From: Arthonia radiata | Lineage: Eukaryota > Ascomycota > Arthoniomycetes > Arthoniales > Arthoniaceae | NCBI GenBank assembly: GCA_002989075.1 | Contig: PSQN01000007.1 | Span: 1,120,206 to 1,184,205, forward strand | Length of the DNA: 64,000 bases | Direction of reading: 5' to 3' | In this document: positions 53,803-64,000 of the stretch, in pieces | Position numbering within the stretch: the stretch's first letter is position 1 | Layout of the letters: every line of letters starts with the position of its first letter | Notes under the pieces: model-generated | The model's input: the letters and a program-made list of their open reading frames with translations, nothing else | Databases searched by the model: none | Told to the model about the DNA's origin: nothing | Made by a program: the position numbers and the translations under genes

Positions 53803-55475
53803 ATGTCACGATCCCTCGTTCATGCAATTAATAGACCGGCTTCGTTCAATGTGCAACTATTCAAACCGTATGTGCCCCCTGCATATTACTGTGAGGTATT
53901 TGGAAGCTCACTATTGGCGATAGAGTGCTTCGCGCATACCTTTGGGCTCTTTTGTCCGTAACTGCACCTCGCATTCTATCTTTAATCGTCTCCGTTGTCC
54001 GTCAGAAGAAAGAGCTGCGAAAAGGGCTCAGACAAATATATCAGACCGTCAGGCATCAGCTTGGGTTCGAGCGATCACCAGCGTCCTTCGCGATCCTCCT
54101 CACTGGAGCTGTGGTCTTACCTCGAGCAGTGCTCTCACTCGCTGGCCAAGAACCTGTGAGAACATCGACTGGGCGTCTTCACTGGGATCCGACCAGATGG
54201 CACGCCCTCAGATTTGTTTGCACTTTCGCTGCAGGCTTGTGTAGCTTTGCACTTCTCAACCGCCCTAAGACCTTCGGGCAACGACGGATAGCATCTTCTG
54301 ATTCCAACCAGAGCACACAGCAAGCGCACCAAGTCGTCGCTAAGCCAGCAGATACTGTGACGCAAGCGCCGGCGGATATTGACATGCAGAAGACGGTGCA
54401 GCTTGCGGGCAGGACAGTTGATCTGACGATCTTCGGCGTCGTTCGCGCCACCGACATTCTTTTTCGTTCGTTATGGTCACACTCCATCCCGCGAAATAAG
54501 TCCTCTGACCGAGCATTGCGTGTTGCAAAGACGGTAGACTGGCTCGCCGGACCGGTGACGTTCGTTGCGTCCAGCTACATTATCATGTAGGTGCCTCTCT
54601 CCTACCCTTCGCATGATTCGCAGTGTCCCATAATGTTGACTTCGTTCAGGTGGGCATGGTTCTTCTCACCATACAATCTGCCAACAGCATACCAAACCTG
54701 GATATCAAATGCTGCCAGCTTGGATCAACGTATTCTGCAAGCACTTCGCGGATGCCGTGAAGGCACTTTCGTCTACGGGAAAGACACTGGCCGTGGGGAC
54801 ATCTTGCGGCCAATGTGCCGTGAGCTAGGCTTACCCGAAGAATGGGGGGATCCAGCGTGCTGCTCGCAGATACCTTGTGCCGTAGTCCATTGCGGCGCCG
54901 GCGACAATTGCGAGTGGAACGCTCTCACAAGACTTGCTAGGGCCTGGCTGTTTGCGATGAAGATGTACTTGCCCATCAACATGCTGATCTTCACGCAGAG
55001 AAAGCCAACCGCCAACAAGATCCGCAAGACACTAGTAGAAGCTTCACGAAGCTCTGCATTTCTCGCAACCTTTGTTGCACTTTTCTACTATGGCGTCTGC
55101 CTCGCTCGGCGAAGACTGGGACCGAAAGTATTACCGGGCATTACACCACAACAGATGGATGGCGGGCTCTCTGTGAGCCTTGGCTGCCTATTGTGTGGCA
55201 CAAGTATCTTCATTGAGAAGCCAAGTCGAAGGCAAGAAATCGCATTCTTTGTTGCACCTCGTGCGCTTGCTACAATTTTTCCCCGGAGGTATGACCGACG
55301 TGTAAGTTCGGCCGTCCTACCATGAGATCCTTTGCTGACTAGTCGAGAGCAGCATATTTGGAGAGAACAGCTTGCTTATGCAACGTGTGCTGCTATTATC
55401 CTCACTGCAGGCGTCGAATGCCCTCGCCAGGTCCGAGGCGTTTTCGGCCGTCTGCTTAGACAGATTCTCGCATAA
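53803..55475 (+). CDS. TMEM135-like multispanning membrane protein
   Basis: Four exons (53803-53867, 53924-54586, 54650-55301, 55353-55475) encode 500 residues. Joins give KPVLRAYLWALL, IIMWAWFFSPY and YDRRHIWREQLAYAT. Several hydrophobic helices occur (about 25-45, 73-92, 112-128, 227-250, 330-350, 378-395, 412-428). The central Cys-rich block (CREGTFVYGKD...PACCSQIPCAVVHCGAGDNC) followed by WLFAMKMYLPINML, and LLCGTSIFIEKPSRRQE near the end, are like TMEM135 and its fungal relatives. TMEM135 is linked to peroxisomes, mitochondria and lipid storage in animals; the fungal role is not established. A small upstream ORF overlaps the start. Confidence 0.8.
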
Positions 55476-58400
55476 TTCTTGCCTATATAATAGCGATATC
55501 TTACAGGGCGCTTTACTCAGACCGGTAGATGTGACAACAACTGTAAAATTATATAGAATAGACGATAACGTAATCAGCAACACTGACTTGCAGGACTGTT
55601 CTGGAAAGACCTCAAGCCGACCTAGCTTGTTGCAATCGTATAACGAGTCAGCCAGTACAATTCTGACTCTCTGCAAGGAGTCAGGGACCGCCATTGCTTA
55701 CCTCAGTCCAATAGAGCCGGTCTGACCCCAGGAGACAGATGTCTGATCTGAGATCTCGCGACACTCAAGATGATGGCCGTAGAGTCAGCGCGACGCCACT
55801 TTTAGCAACGAGAGTGAGAACAGCGGCATCGTTGGTCTGCCGAATTGTTGGAATAGGGAGTGTCTGAACAACTACACACGATTCTCCCATGCTACTCGTA
55901 TACGGGCGCTTTCTGGCTCCCGTCGAGGCACCTGCACGGGTTTCATCCAAGCGTTTGCGTCGCCTGTTCCGCAATACAAGTCGAGTCTAGATGCATGGGG
56001 AATACGAGCAATGATGGGACGGAGCCGGACGTTGAGCAGAACTGCCGGAAACGCTGATCGTGCACGAGGTGAACCATGTGCATAGCGGCAGCGACTCAGC
56101 GAGAACGTTCTTGTCCCTGGCTTCCTCGCTGCCTGAACAGACAACCACGTGTGTTTCGCTTACTGTATTCAACGCATACGACCATAGCCGACGTGATTCG
56201 CGGCGCGCAATATCAAACGATGTCAGCTTACTCGAGTCCCTAGAATACCATTCCAATATCCCCCTGGGGAGTGCATACGGAACCTTGACTAGGCCTTCGA
56301 TCATCAAAGACATGAAAGTCCATGCTCATCTGCTCCAGACCGCCGCATCTTCAATTTAAGGTGCGGTAGCTTTGCAGAGTGCCAACGTCAAGAGCGGTGA
56401 CTTCGATGCGTGCGGTGACTCGCGAGACCAGGTTGTAGAGCATGGGAAAACGCCTCAGCGGTTAGCTACTGCAAGCGTCCAATAGACAACCTAATTATTG
56501 CAGGACAATCTGCTTAGTGCCCGCAGCTGAAAGAGCGTTTCGGCATCCAATCGCATCCGGAGGATCCCGGCTACCACGGCCTTTCCGTATCCAGACCTGG
56601 AGCAGGAGCTTGGACGCTGTGAATACACTAGCTTACGGAACACAAGTTGGCGATCGTGCTTGGCCGGACAATTTCCTCCCAATTGTTCAACCGGCGGTCC
56701 CGACGCTCTGTGTAGTCATGAAAGTGGTGTGAAAGTGAAGATCGCGAACGTGACAACAGATCAGCACGCGCGAACACAATTAGACAATTATGGATCGGCA
56801 GGGGCCCAATAACCATGTGGTGACTGAATATCGCAACGTGGTTTTCATGCAGACTCCGAACAGGGAAGACACTTGTCATGACCACGCGATCGACACGTCC
56901 AAGTCGCTGACTCGGGAGCTACGGAGGGTAGCCCGAATTGAGTTAATGGGAAGGGTGGTCCCACAGCTGCTTGGTAGTGCGGGTGCGCAAAGGTGCGGCG
57001 TGCGGCTTTCCCGGAGCAGTGTTGACATATCGCCGAAATCCTGCCGGCACTCAGAGGTACGCCAGTCGTCGTCACTGGTCAGTCTCGGACGAGAGACCAG
57101 AGTGTCGAAAGTGTTTCAAGGCTGGCCATCCTTCCGACTGATGGCTCACCGTGGACAAAGGAAGGGGAAGGGCAATACCATGGTCGAGCACAACGATCGT
57201 GCCAGCTCGCTGGATACGCCAGATTTGTACGCGAGCACCGCGCTGCGGCATGCTTGTTTTGCTGGTCCTCTACTCTGCATACGTTGGACAGCGGGATAGC
57301 ACGTAGCTACAGACATACGCCCAGGCGACGATTGCAGGAGGTTGTGACCTACACCATGTCATTGGGATTGCCGATCGTCTGCATGAAAGTCTAAGGGTCG
57401 CTTTGATGGAGTTGAAGCTGTGACTCAAACCATGAACTTAAATTGCTTCTCGAATCTCCGGAAGACCAAATGGCCCTTGCCGCAAGCACGAGTCAACTGC
57501 GATGCTCTCAGACCCAGCCCCAGCGACTACAGTACTTTTGTAATGTCCAAGATCTACAAAATCACTACAGCACGCGGGATGACTTGCTTGCTGCGATGCA
57601 TAAAGTCAGAAAGTCTGTTAGGCGCCTACACCAGCTGCCTGATACAATCGACAGCGGCTGGATCAAGAGCCGAGACACCGTGGAGGAGGTGTGCATCCCC
57701 CGCAAGATCACTGACCATTGACCCACGCTGTCTGAGTTCGTGCCTGCTAATCTCCGCATCAATATTCAAGCCCCGAATGGAGGCGTGAATCCGGCCACGT
57801 GGCGCTCTTCGCACAGGCCGATCGTCCAACTCATTCCCGGGTAGGACCCCAGAGGTGCTCAAAGCTTGTGCTTCGAGCAAGGTGCAGAGGTCGGTGAAGA
57901 GCGATTGTGACGTGAAACTTCCAGCAGTACTTCACCGACTGCAAAGGTACTGAGCGAGCATAAAACGTACACTACAGACGCGAGTCCAAAATAGAATTCG
58001 CACGATCACGGAAGAGAGTAATGGTCAGAGGTTGACGTGAACCCTTCGAAAGCGCATTAACCTGGTTCGCACTCCTGCGATCATCAATGACAATTTGTGG
58101 AGTGGCTGAGGTCCGAGGAGAGTTTGAGATCGCGAATGCACAGACATTCCTCGCAAACAGTGAATAGCCAAGAACAACAGCGAGCAAATTGGACTATTTT
58201 TAGGGGGCAGAAAGCGAGACGTGGGATTGGCGGAAGGAAGTGGTGCTGCACAGTCCGCGTGTTTGAGATGATGGGCGTCGCGGAGAGGCTAAGCGGGCTA
58301 GCCCTTTCGGTACTTCGCGCCTTCTTACCGCATCTCTCGTAGCGCGCCCTCTCAGTGGCAGCTCGCTGGGCGGTGGTAGCGAGATGAGACGGTGTCTCCA

Positions 58401-59495
58401 ATCTTGCGGGCTCTCCCTCACTGGCAAGCTGCACCCCGGTCTGCCTCGTCTGTCTTCGTAAGCCACGCTTAGAAAGCTGGAGATGCTCTGTCGATGGCAG
58501 TCCGTTCGCGGCGGCTCCTTTGCCCGAGATGGGCGATCATCTAATCTCAACTCTCCCCGTGTCCAAAGCTCTCGCTACCGACACCCCGCTGCCAGCACCC
58601 GCGCACACGCACACCCCCTCGACTCCATCGCTCAACCAATTGCTCACCTCCAGCCAACCCGTCTTCCGCCCTTCCCATCGTTCAGCCGTGCCTTTCTGTC
58701 ACACTCTTTGACCACGTATCCGTTGCACGTTTTGCGCTCACCCTAGACGCGACAGAACGCTCGTCCCGTCCTTGTGAATGATCTGCGCTTTGGGCTGAGT
58801 TTGCGCACCGGTCCCCTTGGCTGTGTTCAAAGCCCGCCGCTTCTGTCTGCCTCGCCCAGTGTTTCATCATCTGTTTTCCTTACTGTCGCTCTCTCCGCAT
58901 ACATACTGTTCGAGCATCTCCAGGGTTTTAATTCGAATACCGATTTAACAAACGCTTCACAGCTCTCGGCACAGCCCGCCAGCCCGGTTCGCCGCGCTTG
59001 TCCCTGTCTCTTCATCCTTCATCAGATGCTGCTGTTCCTCTTCATCAGCATCACCGTCCTTGTTCAGAAAACGGCTACGCCGCAGCCAAACGCCCTCTTG
59101 CCAGCTTGTCCTTCCCGTGCACGTTTCTATTTCTTCTCACCTGGCTTCTAACACTCCCTCGTCTGCACCAGCCTTCTTCACAGCAAGCACGCACAACATT
59201 CTGCGTGTTTGTCGACAAAGTACCACAGAGCTGCCCCATCTACTTCCGTATCTGGTCGATGCTTAGCCGCAACCTGGGGCTCATTCGCTGGCCACTCGAT
59301 TGCACCTGACTTCGCCCCTGGAGCACAGGTCAAGCAGTCTCTATTCGAAACACTTTTCTGGTTGTTTAACCTTGGATCAATTCGGGACGCTGGGTACATC
59401 GCGGACAAATACCCTGAACTGCTTCTCGGCGTGTCGCGATCCGTAATCACCAATAACCCTCGACGGTGCTTACAAATCCTCATACCCCTATCATC
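55476..59495. other. Gene-poor 4-kb stretch; long pyrimidine-rich leader at right end
   Basis: No multi-exon gene could be assembled. Between 55,700 and 58,300 there are short coding-like pieces (for example minus 55,987-56,313 and plus 57,470-57,721), perhaps remains of a decayed gene. The right part (58,550-59,490) is rich in C and T and probably includes promoter and 5' leader of the C2H2 regulator. Confidence 0.35.
57470..57724 (+). CDS. Weak candidate ORF or gene fragment, about 85 residues
   Basis: An ATG-led frame encodes a hydrophilic protein with YFCNVQDLQNHYSTRDDLLAA and a basic helix HKVRKSVRRLHQLPD. Codon choice resembles coding DNA here and the reading is better than in the surrounding 4 kb. 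There is no known family and no flanking exon. It may be a relic exon. Confidence 0.22.
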
Positions 59496-62205
59496 ATGCC
59501 GTCCGTCACGACACCTAAGTCGCTTCGCACCCAACCCATGTCTATTCGAAAGGATAAACCGGGACCACGCCGGGCTTCCTACCAGTCACCTATGCTCACC
59601 TCACTACCCTCGGACGCAACAGCCACCATCGCAGAACGTCGACGGCAGATGTCGTCACGTGGGTCAAGAGATATCAGAAGCTCTTCTCTCTCTCAACGGT
59701 CGGCTTCCTTCGCTGCCGCAGTAGCCTCTGCCGCTGGTTCTGCCTCACCCACAAGCCAATCGCCTGACCATGGGGAGGATGCACCAAGAACGAAGACTGG
59801 TCGCATCAGCACGGCAAAGAAGGGGAAGCCGGTTCACAAGTGCGACGTGGAGGAGTGTGGAAAGGTGAGTTACATCGACAAGCGAAAATTTGAAAGCTCC
59901 TGCATATGCTGACGATCATGAAAGGTCTACACCAGAAACGAACACCTGAAGTAAGTCTGCCCTGCAGTTCGCCCCCACACTACTACAACCTCGTATTACG
60001 ACCCTGCTGACCCCTTGATCAGACGCCACCAGCTCAATCATAGCACGACGTCGATGTTATGTGACGTTCCGAAGTGCAGGAAGAAATTTCAACGCGTCGA
60101 TCTGCTTCAACGGCATAAGAAAGAGGATCAGTAAGCTCATCTCTGCCCGCGAAGTCATGCTCGTACTGACCTCTTCCTCAGCAACGTCGACCCCATCACT
60201 GGAATGCCACTCGAAGGCTCGCCAGAGCGTAATGGGAGTGGAGAGGGGATCAGCCGTGATGGAGATTCGACCTCGAGCATTGATATCCGTCAAGGATCCA
60301 TCCCACCCTATCGTGAGTGCACTTGTGGATGATGCATCTCGTTCACGGCTAACATGGAACGTCACAGCTTCTTCAACCGCCGTCAATGGCATGTGGGACG
60401 ACAACTCAGTATCACCCTCTCCACGCATGTCCATGAGCTACGCCGCAGACTTCACGCACATGGAGCCTTTTTATCAGCCGTATGGAGTGCCTGAACACAA
60501 CATGTTTGCGTTACCAGACGCTACAATGCCTGATGCTCCAGCGAATTTCAGCTACGATTTCAGCGGATCTCGCTCGCCGGTGTCTGCTGCATCTTCAGCG
60601 CGCATCTGGTCCCAGTATAACGGTGACAGTCGTCGACCGTCACGCAACCCGTTTTCACCCGCCAGTACCGAGGCATCTCTTTCACCTTTCAGTACCCCTT
60701 TTGGCGGTGCTGCTTCAAATGAGTTTTTGGACAACACCAACGATTACTTCGCGGCCCAGGACAAGTGCGAAGAGACGATCATTCAGGAGAACCTAGGTAG
60801 CATCATTCGACCACAAGACAACTATGGCTTTCAACCTCATCTTGCTAATCTAGATCCGCGTTATCTGGAAGCTTACTGGCAACAATTTGATCGTCTATTT
60901 TCTATCATTAATAGGTTCACGTTTGAGGCTACGGGAACGTCGCCTCTTGTAAAGACTCTCATGGTGGCCATTGGGGCTTATCACCTGGACGACACCACGG
61001 CTCAGACGCTCGCTCTTACGCTGCGGGAGACTTGCTCCAAGCTGCTACACGAACGGCTCGTGCTCGACTACAGCCACTCACGCCTCTGGGACCTGCAAGC
61101 TACATTCCTGTTTGAAGCCTTCTCGGTATACTGCTCCCGACGGCCCCACTCACGGTTTTCACAACGCTTTGAAGATCTGCTCGTGGGCCTACACTCCGAT
61201 CGCGATAATTCCCATTACAACAACCCGTTGAGCGTCGTCGACACGAACGCCGCCAACATATACGGAGCTGCCGAGAGCGCTCAACACATTCAATGGGTGC
61301 ATCTCGAGTCCAAGCGTCGGCTGCTGCTTGCGTGCTATACTCTTGAGGTGCAGCATAATCTGTTCTTCGGCTCGCACCGTCCGGTATCCGACAGGAACTT
61401 GCCGATGCCTTGCTCCAGCGGTCTTTGGGCTGCGAAAACCTTCGACGAGTGGCAGTTCCTCACGCAACAAGAGAGCTCTGACACGCGAACGATGTCGGAT
61501 GCGATGGCTGCTGCGTATACTGCGGATCAAAAGCTCAACGACCCATTCTTGTCCAACGTGGCCATTGCTCATGCCTCACATGGCGCGATGCTCGATCCCT
61601 CCGGCTGCTCACAATTCACCTTACCACCCTCGATGCTCAATGCGCACAACCAGTTCGCAGTTGAGTCGGCATCTCTGGCCATCAACACGCCCATATCCAA
61701 CCTCCTGTCCATCAGCGGCGAGACCTTTGTGTTAGGTCAAAAAGTGGCAACGTCAGATCAATATCACTCCGCATTCGAGGAGCTGCAGAAATGGGTATCT
61801 TCTGACAACTCGATCCCAGCGGTGCAATCCGCCATCCGTCTCTTCAGCATGGCCCTGCAGCAAGGGCGCATGGGCATGATCTACGAGGATTGGGTACTCA
61901 CCCTTGCTGCGCTCGTTGTCTGGGCGTGCGTCATGTGGCCTGAGCAGAGCAAGATCCAGAGCCAACCAACTCCACTGCCACCTCACGTAGTTGCTGAGCT
62001 CACCAGTAAGGCCATCGCATCCGCGAATGAGCAGCCCGGCGGCAGAGGCATGAGCTGGGGGTCGGCTCGCGCATGCCTAGCATATATTAAACAGCGCATC
62101 GACGGCCGCATTGGTTGGCTGGTCCAAGACGCAAGCGGTGTCCTGGGCAAGCTGATTGACGGTCGCGTCGTCGACGACATCAGCGGAAGTGAAAGCGGCG
62201 CATAA
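59496..62205 (+). CDS. C2H2 zinc-finger regulator with fungal_trans domain
   Basis: Five exons (59496-59864, 59925-59950, 60023-60130, 60182-60312, 60368-62205) encode 823 residues. Two fingers are formed only after splicing: Cys116/Cys121/His134/His138 (CDVEEC...RNEHLKRHQLNH) and Cys145/Cys150/His163/His168 (CDVPKC...DLLQRHKKEDH). A 26-nt exon lies inside the first finger. The N-terminus is Ser/Ala-rich and basic. From about residue 325 comes a helical regulatory domain of the fungal_trans type: IIRPQDNYGFQPHL, YLEAYWQQFDRLFSIINR, and YSHSRLWDLQATFLFEAF and CYTLEVQHNLFFG further on. Such C2H2-fungal_trans proteins are nuclear DNA-binding regulators, and their targets are mostly unknown. The ATG at 59,496 is the first in the frame. 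Confidence 0.87.
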
Positions 62206-63244
62206 ACGGCGAGCAGGGTGCTCATGTATATGTCCTCGACGATTTTACGACTTTTGCATGCACACACAGGAGAGATACCTTTGGGAATGGTCAGGGAGGC
62301 TGCACGTCTTTCCAAAAGGTCTGAGAGCGCCATTGCATATTATATAGTTTAGTACCGACGATACCATTGTTATTATTGCATCAGCGATACTGAGATCAGC
62401 ACTCTTTTTCCTGGCTTTGATAGGCCGATGGACGTCCTGCTAGCCAATGTGCCATTGACCACCTTCAGCAACGTCTGTTTGGGAAACAGCTCGGTGATTT
62501 TGGTGCCACCCAGACTGCTCCCTTTCAGGAACGTCCGTATGGGGTCACGGCACGTGCTCGGCACGGACATGAAGGCGGCACGCAGTTTCTCTTCGCAGAA
62601 CATCTCGCACGGAACGATCGGGGACTATCCAATGGCAAGCTGGCTCCTTGCCTATTTGTGCGAAGTGCGTTTCAAGTTTCAAGCCCAGAAAACTAGCCCG
62701 CTTCATATTCTTTCACCCCATTTGATCGACTTTAATCCACCGCAGAATCTCTTCGTGCAAGAGCCTCGCGATGACGGATCATATTATCCAGCCTTGTTCC
62801 ACGTATGGTCGCCCCTGGCAGTAAGATGATGCATTTCCGCAGTGTATGTCCTAGAAAGATGATCACGCCCATCCGCTGTGATATCGTCGCTTCTCCCTGG
62901 CGGCATACACCCATTCACAGCCGCTCGCTTCCCAGTCTCGCCCCTGGTAGAATGATGACCGTCCCTGCACGAGGACGACGCGGAAGCCATATTGCAGGGC
63001 TCTCTGCCGCACGCGGGCAATAGGCATCCACATTCTTTACACTGCGAGCCTCTACAGCAGCTATTAGATGGCATAGTAGCCACCCTGCAGCCTGCGGGTG
63101 CTGTCACACTGATTCACCAGACCCTCTTTCCTCTCGGTCCTTTTCAGGCACCATTATTGTTACTGTCTTTCTCTATTGTTTCACTTCAGTCACTCGTTGA
63201 TTCGAGACGCCACTCGTTGATTAGGTCCGTGGTGCTAGTCCACC
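62206..63244. other. Intergenic region between the C2H2 regulator and the GH71 gene
   Basis: About 1.04 kb. Frames of 60-130 codons (for example 62,428-62,829) show no recognised features. I call no gene. It should hold the promoter of the GH71 gene. Confidence 0.4.
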
Positions 63245-64000
63245 ATGTGGACGACATTCGCAGCTGCGCTGCTGGCTCTCAGCGCGTCCGTTCCTTTCGT
63301 TGCTGCCGAGAATGGACCGAAGGATGTTTTTGCGCACTTGATGGTAAGCTACCTTCACGTATTCCAGAAGCAAGACGTCTCGGCGTGATATACCATCAAT
63401 GGAGCGCTTGGCCGCCACGACCGTCTCAAGTTGCAAAATCTCATACATGATCCACCGTACCAACACCTCAAGCACACCACCACCGTCCAGACTCCATCCG
63501 CCCACTAACACACCCACCAGATCGGCAACACCTACTCCTGGGACCCCGCCTACTGGAGCACGCAAGTCTCCCTCGCGACCAAAGCCGGCCTCTCCGGCTT
63601 CGCGCTCAACATCGGCAAAACCGACTACACCGACAAGCAACTCGGCTACGCATATGACGCGGTCGAAGCCACCAATGGCGCCTTCAACGTCTTCCTCTCC
63701 TTCGACTACGCGGCCGCCAAGGGCTCTCCGCAAGGTGCCTTTTCCACTGCCGACGTCGTCACCAAGCTGAACACCTACGCCAGCCGCAGAGGCAACTACA
63801 AGTACAATAGCAGGCCGCTGGCCAGCACCTTCGAAGGCGGCGAGGCGGCCGCAAGCTGGGCGGACATTAAGCAGCAGGTCAAGACCCAGAAGCAGATCGA
63901 TGTGTTCTTCATGCCGGATTGGAGTAATTTGGATCCGGCGGCTGCGGCGGGGACACCGGGGGTTGATGGGTATGTTTTCTTCGTCACTCCTCACACTGTT
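63245..64000 (+). CDS. Glycoside hydrolase family 71 (alpha-1,3-glucanase), cut by the window edge
   Basis: Exons 63245-63343 and 63521 to about 63969 are visible; a donor GTATGT at 63,970 suggests that the next exon lies beyond the window. The signal peptide is residues 1-21 (ALLALSASVPFVAA). The domain starts DVFAHLM|IGNTYSWDPAYWSTQ, then GLSGFALNIGKTDYTDKQLGYAYDA, FLSFDYA and DVFFMPDWSNLDP, which is the GH71 pattern of mutanases acting on alpha-1,3-glucan in fungal walls. The first intron (177 bp) is long. About 180 of an expected 420 or more residues are present. GH71 enzymes serve wall remodelling, spore release or attack on other fungi; context does not decide between these. Confidence 0.85.

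Noticed and set aside
63221-63994. 257-codon minus frame opposite the GH71 gene
   Set aside because: The GH71 signal peptide and domain on the plus strand are unambiguous; the minus frame is a GC-bias shadow.
1-64000. CRISPR arrays, rRNA operons, telomere repeats, bacterial operons
   Set aside because: No regularly spaced repeats, no rRNA signatures and no TTAGGG arrays were seen; gene structure is eukaryotic throughout.

Overview
This is a filamentous ascomycete (Pezizomycotina) chromosome segment, probably from a dothideomycete; the class is an inference from gene style, not proven. Supporting signs are 50-75 bp introns with GT-AG borders and CTAAC-like branch sites, fungal-only families (AA11 oxygenase, GH71, fungal_trans regulator, Stc1-domain protein) and a transposon island carrying the scars of repeat-induced point mutation (RIP).

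Layout. About 640-12,200 is a dead retrotransposon island. It holds (i) a truncated Ty3/gypsy remnant (1,370-4,426, minus strand) that stops at the start of reverse transcriptase and abuts an inverted copy of its own LTR (864-1,369), and (ii) a complete but RIP-killed chromovirus (4,536-11,634, minus strand) with 452-bp direct LTRs and recognisable gag, reverse transcriptase, RNase H, integrase and chromodomain. Its stop codons fall where Trp and Gln codons are expected. Around 12,200 composition switches abruptly to ordinary gene-bearing DNA.

From 12,666 to the right edge I support 20 genes with reconstructed exons. Plus strand: butanediol-dehydrogenase-like MDR enzyme, MARVEL protein, AA11 LPMO, SDR, GNAT acetyltransferase, Ser/Thr-rich membrane protein, COX11, Stc1-domain protein, a DUF7514-like protein, the MAPKKK STE11, a TMEM135-like membrane protein, a C2H2 regulator, and a GH71 alpha-1,3-glucanase cut by the window edge. 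Minus strand: MHF1/CENP-S, LSM1, an Arg/Ser/Pro-rich protein, the SF3b subunit CUS1/SF3B2, anthranilate synthase component I, a 903-residue protein of unknown function, cytochrome c and a bHLH factor. Where two or more exons could be joined, the reading frame closes without a stop. Three weaker candidates (138, 38 and 85 residues) and one weaker still (108 residues) are listed with low confidence.

The genes are mostly unrelated housekeeping and surface functions; there is no biosynthetic cluster. Loose themes are mRNA processing and decay (LSM1, CUS1, RS-rich protein), mitochondrial respiration (COX11, cytochrome c), cell wall (AA11, GH71) and chromatin (MHF1, Stc1-domain protein). I saw no convincing tRNA, rRNA, CRISPR or telomere repeat. 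Two gene-poor stretches (45.9-50.2 kb and 55.5-59.5 kb) are unusual for this density. The most interesting leads are the inverted-LTR junction, a possible 38-residue microprotein behind a TATA box, the AA11 enzyme with two C-terminal modules, GC-AG introns, tandem acceptors in STE11 and TRP2, and the uncharacterised Cys-pair protein.
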